Assembly (NCBI RefSeq): GCF_001704415.2 | Contig: NC_030816.1 | Coordinates: 82,400,713-82,464,712, forward strand | Length of the DNA: 64,000 nucleotides | Direction: 5' to 3' | DNA from: Capra hircus | Lineage: Eukaryota > Chordata > Mammalia > Artiodactyla > Bovidae | Part shown: positions 1 to 12,170 of the stretch, piece by piece | Position numbering within the stretch: position 1 is the first letter of the stretch | How the letters are laid out: each line of letters starts with the position of its first letter | Position numbers and translations under genes: made by a program | Notes under the pieces: generated by a model | The model's database searches: none | Seen by the model: only the letters and a program-made list of their open reading frames with translations | What the model was told of the DNA's origin: nothing

Positions 1-520
1 CATACGTGGTACATATATACACAATGGAATATTACTCAGCCATAAAAAGAAACAAAAATGTGTCATTTGTAGAGATGTGGATGGATCTAGAGACTGCCAT
101 ACGCAGTGAAGTCAGACAGAAGAAAACAAATATCATATATTAATGCATATATGTGGAATTTGGATAAGTGCTACAGATGAACCTATTCGTAGGGCCAGAG
201 TAGAAACAGCAAATGTAGGGGACAGGCACGTGGGAGCCAAGGGAGAAAAAAGGTGATGGGGTGGGATAAATGGGGATTTGGGGATTGACGTATATACATT
301 ACTGTGTATAAAATAGATAACTATGAGAATCTACTGTATAGCTCAGAGAACTCTACTCAGTGCTCTGTGGTGAACTGAATGGGAAGGAAATTTAAAAAAG
401 AGGGGATATATATATACACACACACACACACACACGTATAGCTGATTAACTTTGCTCTACTGTAGAAACACACATTGTTAAGTAGCTATACTCCAATAAA
501 AGTTAATTTTTAAAAAAAGA
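1..520 (+). mobile_element. L1 LINE 3' end
   Basis: Starts inside L1 sequence (gtggatggatctagagac is a typical ORF2-end/3' UTR phrase), ends with an AATAAA-like signal and A-rich tail near 495-517. Left part is cut by the window edge. Confidence 0.7.
405..435. repeat. (TA)n(CA)n microsatellite
   Basis: Five or so TA units pass directly into about ten CA units, within the L1 3' UTR. Confidence 0.85.
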
Positions 521-749
521 ACTCGTATGTTTGCATGTTTAGACCAGACTACTGATTAGGGTAATTTCCAGGGAGTATCCTGACAATTGGACATTGAACT
601 ATTTATATGAATACATTTTTTAAGAGGCCAGACACATATATACTTAAACAATAAATCATTTTAAATTGCAAATTCCTCATTCACTTTTTCATTGTTGTAA
701 AATATGCATAATACAAAATTTACTATTTTAGCTAAAGTGTACAGTTCCA

Positions 750-1723
750 TCAGTTCAATCGCTCAGTCGTATCTGACTCTTTGTGACCCCATGGACTGCA
801 GCACGCCAGGCCTCCCTGTCTATCACCAGCTCCCAGAGCTTGCTCAAACTCATGTCCATCAAGTCAGTGATGCCATCCAACCGTCTCGTCCTCTGTCGTC
901 CCCTTGTCCTCCTGCCTTCAGTCTTTCCCAGCTTCAGGATCTATTCCAATGAGTCAGTTCTTTGCATCAGGTGGCCAAAGTATTGGAGCTTCAGCATCAG
1001 TCCTTTCAATGAATATTCAGGACTGATTTCCTTTAGGATGGGCTGGTTGGATCTCCTTGCACTTCAAGGGACTCTCAAGAGTCCCGCCCATACCACAGTT
1101 CAAAAGCATCAATTCTTTAGCGCTTAGCTTTCCTTATGGTCCGTCTCTCACATCTGTTCATGAGTACTGGAAAAACCATAGCTTTGCCTAGATGGTCCTT
1201 TGTCGGGAAAGTAATGTCTCTGCTTTTTAAAATGCTGTCTAGTTTGATCATAGCTTTTCTTCCAAAGAGCAAGTCTTTTATTTCCTGGGTGCAATCACCA
1301 TCTGCAGTGATTTTGGAGCCCAAGAAAGTAAAGTCTGTCACTGTTTCCATTGTTTCCCCATCTATTTGCCATGAAGTGATGGGACCAGATGCCATGATCT
1401 TAGTTTTTTGAAGGATGAGTTTTATGCCAGCTTTTTGACTGTCCTCTTTCACTTTCATCAAGAAGCTCTTTAGTTCTTCTTCACTTTCTCCCATAAGGGT
1501 GGTGTCATCCGCATATCTGAGGTTATTGTTATTTCTCCTGGCAATTTTGATTCCAGCTTGAGCTTCATCCAGCCTGGCATTTCACATGATGTACTCTACA
1601 TGGAAGTTAAATAAGCAGGGTGACAATATACAGCCTTGACGTACTCCTTTCCCAATTTGAAACCAGCTTGTTGTTCCATGCCCGGTTCTAACTGTTGCTT
1701 CTTGACCTGTATACAGATTTCTT
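750..1723 (-). mobile_element. BovB (RTE) LINE, 5'-truncated
   Basis: The 3' tail is at the left (cagttcaatcgctcagtcgt). Minus-strand translation gives RT-downstream text such as KTKIMASGPITSWQIDGE and GSKITADGDCTQEIKD, with stops, so it is dead. Inserted in the L1 at 665-2590. Confidence 0.85.
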
Positions 1724-2268
1724 TACATACAGATCCGTAACATTAAGTAAATTTTCATTGTTCTTTAACCATTACCAGCATCTATCTCTGGAACATTTTC
1801 CTCTTGCAGAACTGCAGCTCTCTACCCATTAAGCATCTCCTCTATCCCTTTTTCTCCCCACTTGCAGCCTCTGACCATCAGCCTTTCTACTTTCTGTTTC
1901 TATTATTTTGATTACTCTAAGCATCTCATATAAGTGGAATCATAATATATTTGTTCTTATTTTACTTAGCATGTCTTCAGTGTTTATCCATGTTGTAGCA
2001 TATATCAGAATTTTATTCCTCTGTGAGGCTGAATGATATTCCATTGTATACATAGCCCGCATTTTGTGTATCCACTCATCTATATGTGGACGCTTGGATT
2101 GCTTCTACCTTTGGGCTGTTGTGAATAATGGTTCTGTGAACATTGATTTACAAATATCCATTCAAGTCCCTGCTTTCACTTCTGTTGTATTTATATCCAG
2201 AATTAGAGTTGCTAGATCAAGTGGTAATTCTACATTTAATTTTTTGAGGAATTGCCATATTGTTTTTT

Positions 2269-2405
2269 GGAGAAGGCAATGGCAACCCACTCCAGTGTTC
2301 TTGCCTGGAGAATCCCAGGGACGGGGGAGCCTGGTGGGCTGCCGTCTATGGGGTTGCACAGAGTTGGACACGACTGAAGCGACTTAGCAGCAGCAGCAGC
2401 AACAG
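2269..2405 (+). mobile_element. BovA2 SINE with (AGC)n tail
   Basis: Standard BovA body (caacccactccagtgttctt, agttggacacgactga) ending in AGC triplets at 2386-2405. Flanked by a perfect 12-bp duplication, catattgttttt, at 2256-2267 and 2406-2417. Confidence 0.92.
2386..2405. repeat. (AGC)n microsatellite
   Basis: Five AGC units then AAC AGC, forming the SINE tail; a common ruminant microsatellite source. Confidence 0.85.
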
Positions 2406-2729
2406 CATATTGTTTTTCCATAGCGGCGACTCCATTTTATGTGCCCACTGGGAACGCACAGGAGTTCCGATTTCTCCGCATCTGTGCCAACACTTGTTTG
2501 TTGTTGTTGTTTCCTTTGGTAAGAGTCATAATGGTGTGATGTGGTGTTGCGCTGATTTTGTCTTTCAGTCAGCATTTATTGGGTATCTACAAGCCTGACA
2601 TGTATTCAGTTCTATGCATGGATTCTCTTTTGATGATTTGATACCTACTTATATAAATATTTAATATGTGTATGTATCTATTTATATACATATAAATGAA
2701 ATGCTCACCACAGTAAGGTTTGTTAACAC

Positions 2730-3467
2730 ATCCTTCGCTTCACATAAGTACCATTTGTTGTTGATGGTATGGTGACTAATGCTCTACTCAGAGCAACCTT
2801 CAACTGTACAGTACTGTTAACTGTAGTCATCATAGCCAGTAGACATTAGATCCCTGGAACTTACTCGTCTTATAGCTGAAACTTGGTGCGCTCTGGCGAG
2901 CCACCCCCATTTCCCACCCACCCCAGCCTGCGGCTCCTGGCAGCCACCACCCTGCTTCCTTTCTGCAAGTTCAGTGGTTTTTGACTCCACATTCAACTGA
3001 CATCATGTGGTATTTGTCTTTCTCTGACTTGTTTCACTTAGCATAGTGCCATCAGGTCTTGCCATATTGTTGCAAATAATAGGATTTCCTTTTTATGGCT
3101 GAATAATATTTCATTGTATATATACCTCATTATCGCTATTTCATTCACCTCTCAATGGCCACATAGGTCATCTCCATGTCTTGACTGTCGTGAATAATGC
3201 TGCAATGAACACGGGAGTGCCAATGTCTCTTTGAGATGGTAATTTCATCTCTTTTGGAGGTAAACTCAGAGCTGGGATTGCTGGATCACTATAGCTCTAC
3301 TTTTTAAAGAGATAAACCGAGGAACTGCCATCCTCTTCTCCTTAGTGGCTGTGTCACTGTGGCTTTGACGTGCATTTCTCTAATGATTAGTGATGTTGAA
3401 TATCTCCTTATCTGCTTCTTGAGCCATTTCTGTGTCTTCTTTGGAGAAATGTATATTCAAGTCCTTT
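2730..3467 (-). mobile_element. L1 LINE, antisense
   Basis: Antisense 3' L1 text, for example gtttcacttagcatagtgcc and ggctgaataatatttcattg. No intact frame. Confidence 0.6.
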
Positions 3468-3578
3468 TGTTGTTCAGTCGCTAAGTTGCGTCTGACTCTG
3501 ACCCCATGGGCTGCAACATACCAGTCTCCTCTGTCCTCCACTATCTCCCAGAGTTTGCTCAAATTTGTGTCCATTGCT

Positions 3579-3849
3579 CGGAGAAGGCAATGGCACCCCA
3601 CTCCAGTACTCTTGCCTGGAAAATCCCATGGACGGAGGAGCCTGGTGGGCTGCAGTCCATGGGGTCACTAGGAGTCGGACACAACTGAGCGACTTCACTT
3701 TCACTTTTCACTTTCATGCATTGGAGAAGGAAATGGCAACCCACTCCAGTGTTCTTGCCTGGAGAATCCCAGGGACGGGAGAGCCTGGTGGGCTGCTGTC
3801 TATGGGGTCGCACAGAGTTGGACACGACTGAGGCAACTTAGCAGCAGCA
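3579..3849 (+). mobile_element. BovA SINE pair in tandem
   Basis: Two BovA bodies head to tail (3579-3715 and 3722-3849), each with the core ccactccagt and a gtcggacac or gttggacac box; the first ends in a (CACTTT)-type tail, the second in AGC triplets. Confidence 0.85.
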
Positions 3850-4135
3850 TCATGTCCATCTCGTCCTTTGCTGTCTCCTTCACCTTTTGCTTGCACTCTT
3901 TCCCAGCATCAGATAAGGGTCTTTTCCAATGAGTTGGCTCTTCACATCAGGTCGCCAAAGTATTGGAACCTCAGCTTCAGCATCAGTCTTTCCAATGAGT
4001 GTTCAGGGTTGATTTCCTTTAGGATGGACTGGTTGGATCTCCTTGCAGTCCAAGGGACTCTCAACAGTCTTCTCCAGCATCACAGTTCGAAAGCATCAAT
4101 CTTCAGTGCTCAGCCTTCTTTATGGTCCAACTCTT

Positions 4136-4959
4136 TATTTATTTATTTATTTTAATTGAAGGCTAATTCCTTTACAATATTGTAGTGGTTTTTGCCATAC
4201 ACTGACATGAATCAGCCATGGGTATACGTGTGTCCCCCATCCTGAACCCCCTCCCACCACCCTCCCCATCCCGTCCCTCAGGGTTGCCCCAAGTGCACTG
4301 GCTTTGAGTGCCCTGTTTAATGCGTTGAACTTGAACTGGTGATCTCTTTCATATATAGTAATATACATGTTTCAATGCTCTTCTTTCAAATAATCCCACC
4401 CCCGCCTTCTCCCACAGAGTCCAAAAGTCTGTTTTTATATCTGTGTCTCTTTTGCTGTCTCACATATAGGGCAATCATTACCATCTTTCTAAATTCCATA
4501 TATATGCATTAATGTACTGTATTGGTGTTTTTCTTTCTGACTTAATTCACTCTGTATAATAGGCTCCAGTTTTATCCACCTCATTAGAACTGATTCAAAT
4601 GCATTCTTTTTAATAGTTGAGTAATACTCTATTGTGTATATGTACCACAGCTTTCTTATCCATTCATCTGCTGATGGACATCTAGGTTGCTTCCATGTCC
4701 TGGCTATTGTACACAGTGCTGCGATGAACACTGGGGTACACGTGTCTCTTTCAATTCTGGTTTCCTCGGTGTGTATGCCCAGCAGTGGGATCTCTGGGTC
4801 GTATGGCAGTTCTGTTCCAGTTTTTTAAGGAATCTCCACACTGTTCTCCATAGTGGCTGTACTAGTTTGCACTCCCACCAACAGTGTAAGAGGGTTCCTT
4901 TTTCCCTGCACCGTCTCCAGCATTTACTGTTTGTAGACTTTTTGGTAGCAACCATTCTG
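4136..4959 (-). mobile_element. L1 3' end inserted in BovB
   Basis: Antisense L1 3' UTR: the A-tail appears as TTTA repeats at 4136-4153, then atattgtagtggtttttgcc. A 14-bp direct repeat, atggtccaactctt, at 4122-4135 and 4960-4973 is the target-site duplication and is BovB sequence. Confidence 0.9.
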
Positions 4960-7054
4960 ATGGTCCAACTCTTATATCCATACATGACTACTAGAAAAAC
5001 CCTCGCTTTGACCATACAGACCTTTGACCATACACTTTGTCAGCAAAGTGATGTCTCTTTTTAATATGCTGTCTAGGTTTGTGATAGCTTTCCTCCCAGG
5101 GAGGAAGCATCTTTTAATTTCATGGCTGCAGTCACCATCTGCAGTGATTTTGGAGCCCAAGAAAATCAAATCTGTCACTGCTTCCATTGTTTCCCCATCT
5201 ATTTGCAATGAAGTGATGGGGCCAGAAGCCATGATCTTAGTTTTCTTGAATGTTTAGTTTCAAGCCAGCTTTTTCACTCTCCTCTTTCATCCTCATCAAG
5301 AGACTCTTTAGTTCCTCTTCACTTTCTTCCATTAGAGTGGGATCATCTGCATATCTGAGGTTGCTGATATTTCTCTTAGCAATCTTCTTTTTCAATGTAC
5401 ATGTCTTATTATTATTGAATATCACCCTGATAATTCTATCTCTTTTTGCATTTCTTGTGCATTTCTCCTTAACTCACATTAATTTCAAAATTTGATCCTG
5501 GAGAGCTGAATTAGAGATAGCTTTAGGACCTGTTGATTTAAAAGAAGAATTTGAGAACAGTCAAGTAAAAGCTGAAGCACGCTTTTAAGTCCAGCTGAGC
5601 TTAACACTAATAACATTTTAAAAGATAGTATCCACCACCCATCAAACACCATCACTGATACTAATGTAGGATGTAAGTGAAAGACATAAAGGCCTTTTTG
5701 CGGAAAACATGTTTATAACTCTTAACATGCAGGATTATAAAAATCAAACTACATTTTTCACATTTACTATTGCAACCTTTAATGAAATATCATCATTTCT
5801 TGTGATTCTCCCCGCAGTCTTGATTTCAGCTTGTGATTCATCCAGCCTGGCCTTCCACATTATGTACTTTGCATATAAGTTAAATATACATCCAAGGTGA
5901 CAGTATACACCTCAGTGTACTCCTGTCCCAATTTTGAACCAGCCTGTTGTTCCATGTCCAATTCTAACTGTTGCTTCTTGACCTGCATACAGGTTTTTCA
6001 GGAGACAGGTAAAGTGGTCTGGTATTCCCACCTCTTTCAGAATTTTCCAGTTTGTAGTGATACACAGAGTCAAAGGCTTTAGCATAGTCAATGAAGCAAA
6101 ATTAGATGTTTTTCTGGAATTCCCTTGCTTTTTCTATTATCCAGTGAATGTTGGCAATTTGATCTCTGGTTCTTCTTTGTCTTTTCTAAATCCAGCTTGT
6201 ACATCTGGAAGTTCAGGGCTCATATACTGTTGAAGCCTGGCTTGGAGAATTTTAGCATTACTTTACTAGTGTGTGAGATTAGTATAACTGTGCAGTAGTT
6301 TGAACATTCTTTGGCATTGCCTTTCTTTGGGATTGGAATGAAAACCTGACCTTTTTCAGTCCTGTGGCCACTGCTAAGTTTTCCAAATTTGCTGGCATAT
6401 TGAGTGCAGCGCTTTAACAGCATCATCTTTTAGGATTTGAATTAGCTCAGCTGGTATTCCATCACCTCCGCTAGCTTTGTTTGCAATAATTGCTTCCTAA
6501 GGCCCTCTTGACTTCAGGTCCTTTGCCTGTATTTGAATTGGGTTGTTTGTTTCCTGAAAAAGAAGAAGAAAGCTGGAAGACTTCTACTTCCTGATTTCAA
6601 AACTTCTACAAAGCCACAGTAATCCAAAGAGTGAGGCACTGGCATAAGGACAGTTATGTGGGTTGGACTTTTAAAAAAGTGACTTTTAAAATTGAAGTAT
6701 AATTGATGTACAATATTATGCAAGTTACAGGTGTACAGCATAGTAATTCAGTTTTCAAAGTTACCTCCATTTATAGTTATTTTAAAATATTAGCTATATT
6801 TTCTGTGTTGTTTAGTCAGGAGATTTTGTTTGACAAGGGTGCCAATCTCATTCAATGGGGAAAGGAGAGCCTCTTCAATAAAGGGTGTTAGGAAAACTGG
6901 ATGTGTCCATGTAAAAGAGTGAAGTTGGACCCTTACCTAACACCATAAACAAAAATTAATTCACAGGATCAAAGACCTAAAAGTAAGAGCTAAAGTGTAA
7001 AACACTTAAAAGGCAACATAGAGGGGAAAGTGACATATTCTGGGCTTTGATGGC

Positions 7055-7372
7055 CTGCCCGGTCGCTCAGCTAGTAAAGAATCTGCCTGCAATGCAGGAG
7101 ATCCCAGTTCGATTCCTGGGTCGGGAAGAAACACTGGAGAAGGGAAAGGCTGCCCACACCAGTATTCTTGGGCTTCCCTGGTGGCTCAGCTGGTAAAGAA
7201 TCCGCCTGTAATACTGGAGACCTGGGTTCGATCCCTGGGTTGGGAAGATCCCCTGGAGGAGGGAAAGCTACCCACTCCAGTATTCTTGCCTGGAGAATTC
7301 CATCGACTTGTATGTATAGTCCGTGGGGTCGCAGAGTCGGACAAGACAGAGCGACTTTCACTTCACTTCACA
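7055..7372 (+). mobile_element. Bov-tA SINE, partial plus full copy
   Basis: 7055-7165 is a damaged copy, 7168-7372 a complete one: ggcttccctggtggctcag, a pol III B-box-like ggttcgatccc, body, and CACTT tail. Confidence 0.9.
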
Positions 7373-7375
7373 ATG

Positions 7376-7660
7376 ATTTTTAAGTTTTTGAAATGTATTT
7401 ATGGCTGTGTTGGGTCTTCGTTGCTGCTCACAGACGTTTTCTAGTTGCGGGGAGCGGGACTCCTCTTCCTCGCGGTGCCTGTGCTTCTCGCTGCCGCGGC
7501 TTCTCTTGCTGCGGAGTGCAGGCTCTAGAGAGCAGGCTCTGTAGTTGTGGCGCGTGGACTTAGTTGCCCGAGATATGTGGAGTCTTCGCGGGTCAGGGAC
7601 TGAGCCCATGTCCCGTGCATTGGCAAGGGATTCTTAACCAGTGGGCCACAAGGGAAGTCA
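7376..7660 (-). mobile_element. CHR-type SINE
   Basis: Antisense CHR signature: tatggctgtgttgggtcttc at the left, gggccacaagggaagtc at the right end. Confidence 0.75.
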
Positions 7661-8544
7661 TGATTTCTTTTTGTAATTGACGTATGGTTCACTTATACTG
7701 TTGTGTTTCAGGTGTACAGCAAAGTGACTCAGTTTCACACACGTTTGTGTCTGCTAGTTGTTCAGTTGTGTCCGACTTTTCGCGACCCTATGGACTGTAG
7801 CCCGCCAGGTTCCTCAGTCTGTGGGATTTACCAGGCAAGAATACTGGAGTGGGTTGCCGTTTCCTCCTCCAGGGATCGAACCTGGGCCTCCTGCATTACA
7901 GGCAGATTCTTTACTATTTGAGCCACCAGGAAGTCCAGTTTCATATATATATATAATTTCAAATTATTTCCTGTTATAGGTTAACACAAGATATTAAATA
8001 TAGTTCTATGTGCTGTGTAGTAGGTCCTTGTTTATCTGCTTTATATACAGTAGTGTATATCTGTTAATCCCAAACTCCTAGTTTTTCCCTCCTCCCCCTT
8101 CCTCTTTGGTAACCATAAGTTTGTTTCCTTTGTCTGTGAATCTGTTTTGTAAATAAGCTCATTTGTAATTGAGGAAAAAAGATTTCACATAGAAGTGATT
8201 ACATATGTTACTTATCTTTTTCTTTGACTTTCTTTGCTTAGTATGATAATCTCTAGGTCTGTCCACATTGCTGCAAATGGCATCATTTCATTTCATTGTT
8301 TCCTTTCATGGTTAGGTAACAGTCCATTGTATACACACCCCACACCTTCTTTATCCATTCATCTGCTGATGGACGCTTGGGTTGTTCCCAGGTCTTGGCT
8401 ATTGTGAATAGTGCTGCTATGAACACTGGGGTGCATGTATCTTTTTGCATTAGTTTTCTCTAGACATATGCCTGTATTGTGCTAATACCATGCTGTTTTG
8501 ATTACTGAAGCTTTGTAGTATAATCTGAAGTCTTGGGAGGTCAA
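7661..8544 (-). mobile_element. L1 3' end, antisense, with SINE insertion
   Basis: Antisense L1 3' UTR and ORF2 end (tatccattcatctgctgatg), interrupted by a Bov-tA at 7757-7936. Confidence 0.6.
7757..7936 (-). mobile_element. Bov-tA SINE
   Basis: Antisense copy: gttcagttgtgtccgac at the left, gggatcgaacctgggcc B box, gagccaccaggaagtcc at the right. Confidence 0.88.
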
Positions 8545-9146
8545 TGATTTCTTATATATGACACCAAAGGCAAAGGCAACCCCCCCCCCCAAAAAAAGAT
8601 AAACTGGACTTCATGGAAATGAAAAAGTTTTGTGCATCAAAGAATACTGTCAACAGAATAAAAAGGAGAGCCATGAAATGGGAGGAAATATTTGGAAATC
8701 ACATAAAAAGAATTAATATCTAGGATCTTTAGGACAGAACTCTTGAGACCTACTTCAGTTTTTAGAGAAAATTAGAGGCTGTGGAGAAGCAGTTTATACC
8801 TGATTATTCTCAGGTTCAGCAAGCCCAGGCCAGTTATCTTCAACCTTAGGTGTCTCTTTGTGGAAGAGTTACTACCCTGCTCTTGAGGATTGTTATTAAC
8901 ATAGAAGCCATTCAGAACTTCTGCTGCTAGGATGCAAGGAGCTTAATTAAAGGGGAAAAATTATTTTCTTTCTTGCAGCTAGGCAGAAGAGTAATGTCTA
9001 GTGGCAGGAGGACACTACATGTGACCCACAGGATTATAAGCCTGTTGTTAGTTTCCATTCTAAAAGGCGCCTGTGGCGGATTCATGGCCATGTACTGGGT
9101 CTCCTTCCATCCTAGAGTGGTGTCTCGGCCCCAGTGCCACCTAAGC

Positions 9147-9412
9147 TCAGTTCAGTTCAGTTCAGTTCAGTCACTCAGTCGTGTCTGACTCTTTGCGACC
9201 CCATGAATCGCAGCACGCCAGGCCTCCCTGTCCATCACCAACTCCCGGAGTTCACACAGACTCACGTCTATCAAGTCGGTGATGCCATCCAGCCATCTCA
9301 TCCTCTGTCGTCCCCTTCTCCTCCTGCCCCCGATCCCTCCTAGTATCAGAGTCTTTTCCAATGAGTCAACTCTTCGCATGAGGTGGCCAAAGTACTGGAG
9401 TTTCAGCTTTAG
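9147..9412 (-). mobile_element. BovB LINE 3' end with pentamer tail
   Basis: Antisense BovB 3' end; the left edge is four to five copies of CAGTT, the usual BovB tail repeat. Confidence 0.88.
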
Positions 9413-9865
9413 CAATACCTACAAAGGCTCTGGAATCCAACCCTGAAACCATTTGTGACAGGATGTCATGGTTCTTCACATTCTAAGGGATTTTTAGGTC
9501 AAATTTTTGGAAAGATTTTTTTCCATTTTGCATAAGTGAGCCAAAGATTTGTTTAAAACTGCATTGTCCTAGGGACCTTTTCTTTCCTATGAAAGATGAA
9601 AGTCCTAAAACACCTTAAAATCGTCTAACACTGCCCCCTGCCCCAGCCTCTGGTTTTAGTCACCTTTTTCTAGCAGCCCTCCGGACTGACACATACAGTT
9701 GTGCAGGTTGGGCACTGTGCAAGGGGGCCACCTAGGCACAGCAGAATGTGTTATTCTAACAAAATCCATATATTACAGCCAACTCCTAGGGCAGACAAAG
9801 CATCCTGATGGAGTGTATTTGCATAGTTCCCAGGGAGGCTTTGTGTGAGTAACCCCTACCTGTGC

Positions 9866-10058
9866 TTTGCTTTGATGCTGGGAAAGATTGAAGGCAGGAG
9901 AAGGGGACGACAGAGGATGAGATGGTTGGATGGCCTCATCAACTCAATGGACATGAGTTTGAGCAAGCTCCAGGAGATGGTGAAGGACAGGGAGGCCTGG
10001 CATGCTGCAGTCCATGGGGTCACAGAGTCAGACACAACTTAGTGACTAAATGGCAACA
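9866..10058 (+). mobile_element. BovB LINE 3' end
   Basis: Sense copy from gatgctgggaaagattgaag to the gtcagacacaac box. Confidence 0.85.
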
Positions 10059-10245
10059 ACAATGTATAAAACAGATAGCTGATGAGAACCTACCGTCTTG
10101 CTCAGGGCACTCTACTCAATGCTCTGTGATACCCTAAATGGGAAGAAAATCCGAAAAGAGAGGATACATGTGTACATATAGCTGATTCGCCTTGCTGTAC
10201 AGCAGAAACTAGTGCAACACTGCAGAGCAACTGTATAAAGAAGAT
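10059..10245 (+). mobile_element. L1 3' UTR fragment
   Basis: Matches the phrase order of the L1 end at 300-480 (actctactcaatgctctgtg, then tagctgattcgccttgctgt). Confidence 0.7.
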
Positions 10246-10693
10246 TTAAGAATAGGGGTAAGGCAGGTGCTTATAAGAAACCCTGTAGAATGGATGCCCA
10301 CCTTGAACCAGGCTCCATTTTGACTCTGGCCAAGCACACCAGCTGCCCACCAGCCAGCACCCTGGACCACAGGTCCTGCTGCAGATGCCACACACTGCCA
10401 CCCTGATGCCTCTCTGGGGTGCCGAGGTCCCCGGGAAAGAGTGCAGAGAGCAGACTCTCTGCAATGCCCCAGTACAGCTCAGTCAGCCAGCTCCATCACA
10501 TGGTCATAGCTGGCTGAGGGGCCCCAGGCCTTGAATCACAGGATTGGTGCGGCTTAGTCTTCTTACAAGATCGTTAACCTCCTCTCCGACAGTGTAAGGC
10601 CCCACAGCAGCCCTGCACTATGGAAAGTCACGGAACTCAGATAGCTGTGGAGTGAACAGAGTCTTCAAGCAGAAGGTGGCCTGACTCACAGCT

Positions 10694-11055
10694 TTCCCAG
10701 TGAGTCAGCTCTTTGAATCAGGTGGTCAAAGCATCGGAGCTTCGGCATCAGTCCTTCCAGTGAATATCCAGTTGACTTCCTTTAGGATAAACTGGTTTGA
10801 TCTCCTTGCTGTCCAGGGATTCTCGAGCGTCTTCTCCAGCATCGCGGTTTGAAGGCATCAGTTCTGTACATAGCAGTGTATATATGTCAAGGCCAATTTC
10901 CAATCCATCCCACCCCCCTTTCCCCACTTGGTGTCCGTACTTTTGTTCTCTAGTCTTATGCCTCTATTTCTGCTTTGCAAATAGGCTCATCTGTACCATT
11001 CTTCTAGATTTCACATAAGTGTGTTAATATATGATACTTGTTTTTCTCTTTCTAA
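10694..11055 (-). mobile_element. BovB and L1 antisense fragments
   Basis: 10694-10865 is BovB (atcagtccttccagtgaata); 10866-11055 is antisense L1 (ttctagatttcacataagtg). Confidence 0.65.
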
Positions 11056-11754
11056 CGTCACCTTTTTTTTTAGAGAAGTGGATATAAAAGTAGTTGCCGT
11101 ATATCCAGTGGTACACAGATGTGTAATGACTTGCCACAGACACCCTGTGCCAGTCGCAGGCTGGTTTTGGATCTAGAAGCCTCTGGTCTGCCCTGTGGTT
11201 CACGGGGATGCCTACTGCTCCATAAGTTCCTGCTTATGAGCAGAGGCTGTGTCCCCTGACTCTTATCTCTGAAAAGAGCCATGTGTATTATACACAACGA
11301 ATGTGAATGAATGGACGAAATTATGTGGAAGCCAAGTGGTGAAAAAAATGACCTTGTTTCATATGTATTTGGTACAGCTCGAGTGAGGTCACACTTATTG
11401 CTAAAATAGCATTGGTTACTATTGTTGTAATATTTATTATAAACCCCCTCTGCTTGGCAAGCCCTCTGGTGCTGGCGACACTGACGAGGCCCGTGTCCTC
11501 AAAGGGCTCACCATCTAGCAGGGGAGACAGATGTGTATGCCAGCAGTTAACAGGGCATCAGAGGAATTTTAAAGCAACTGCGCCTGGCAACCACGGCGAG
11601 ACGAGCCTGGTGAGTCAGGTCTAGAGATAAACCACGAGACAGAACGCGGAGGCACGAAGTGGTGTGAAGTGGTGCCGTCCAGTGGCGGTGGGGCTTCTAG
11701 GAAGTTCAGTTTCACCAAGACCTGCAGCGGGTGGCAAGGAGAGGTGAGTGCTGT

Positions 11755-12170
11755 GTCACACGGGACCTCCCAGATGGCTCTCTCCAGCTGCTGTAACAAA
11801 GTACAGTGACCTAGGTGGCTTGAAACAGCAGAAAGGTATCGTCTCTCAGCTCTGGAGGTTGAAAGTCCAAAGCCAAGTTTCCGAGGTACCCGTTTCCTCT
11901 GCCGGCTTTCCGGAGAATCCCTCCCTGCCCCTCCGGCGGTCCTCGGTGTCCCTGGCTTGTAGACGCCTTACTCCAGTCTCTGCCTCTGTGGTTGTGCTGC
12001 CGTCTTCACCCCATCTTCCCTCTGTGCGTGTCTGCCCCTCTGTCCACATGTCCCCATTTTGCAAGGATACCAGTCATGTTGGATCAGGACCCACCCGGAT
12101 GACCTCACCTGAGCTCCATCTGCAAAGACTCCTGTCTCCAAGGGCGGTCACATTCACAGTTGCCTAGGGG
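11755..12170 (+). repeat. Ancient mammalian interspersed repeat, family not assigned
   Basis: Phrases ctgctgtaacaaagta, ctggaggttgaaagtcc and gataccagtcatgttggatc follow the order of a widespread old mammalian repeat I know but cannot name with certainty. Confidence 0.45.

Larger units (their letters stand above)
665..2590 (-). mobile_element. L1 LINE, antisense, interrupted twice
   Basis: Antisense L1 text (acataagtggaatcat-type, ccattgtatacatagcc) runs at 665-749, 1724-2267 and 2418-2590. It is split by a BovB (750-1723) and a BovA2 (2269-2405), so it is the oldest of the three. Confidence 0.65.
3468..6530 (-). mobile_element. BovB LINE broken by nested insertions
   Basis: BovB pieces at 3468-3578, 3850-4135, 4974-5395 and 5800-6530 follow each other in consensus order on the minus strand. 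They are separated by a BovA pair, an L1 and a 400-bp unclassified stretch (5395-5800). Minus-strand scraps include GSKITADGDCSHEIKR. Not functional. Confidence 0.8.
6560..8735 (+). mobile_element. L1 ORF2 fragment split by 1.5 kb of insertions
   Basis: L1 ORF2 3' text at 6560-7050 stops at ttctgggctttgatgg and resumes at 8545 with gatttcttatatatgacacc, running to 8735. Between them lie Bov-tA, CHR and an antisense L1. Frame broken. Confidence 0.65.

Noticed and set aside
7168..7372. tRNA gene suggested by ggttcgatccc B box
   Set aside because: It is the tRNA-derived head of a Bov-tA SINE, repeated many times in the window, with no cloverleaf.
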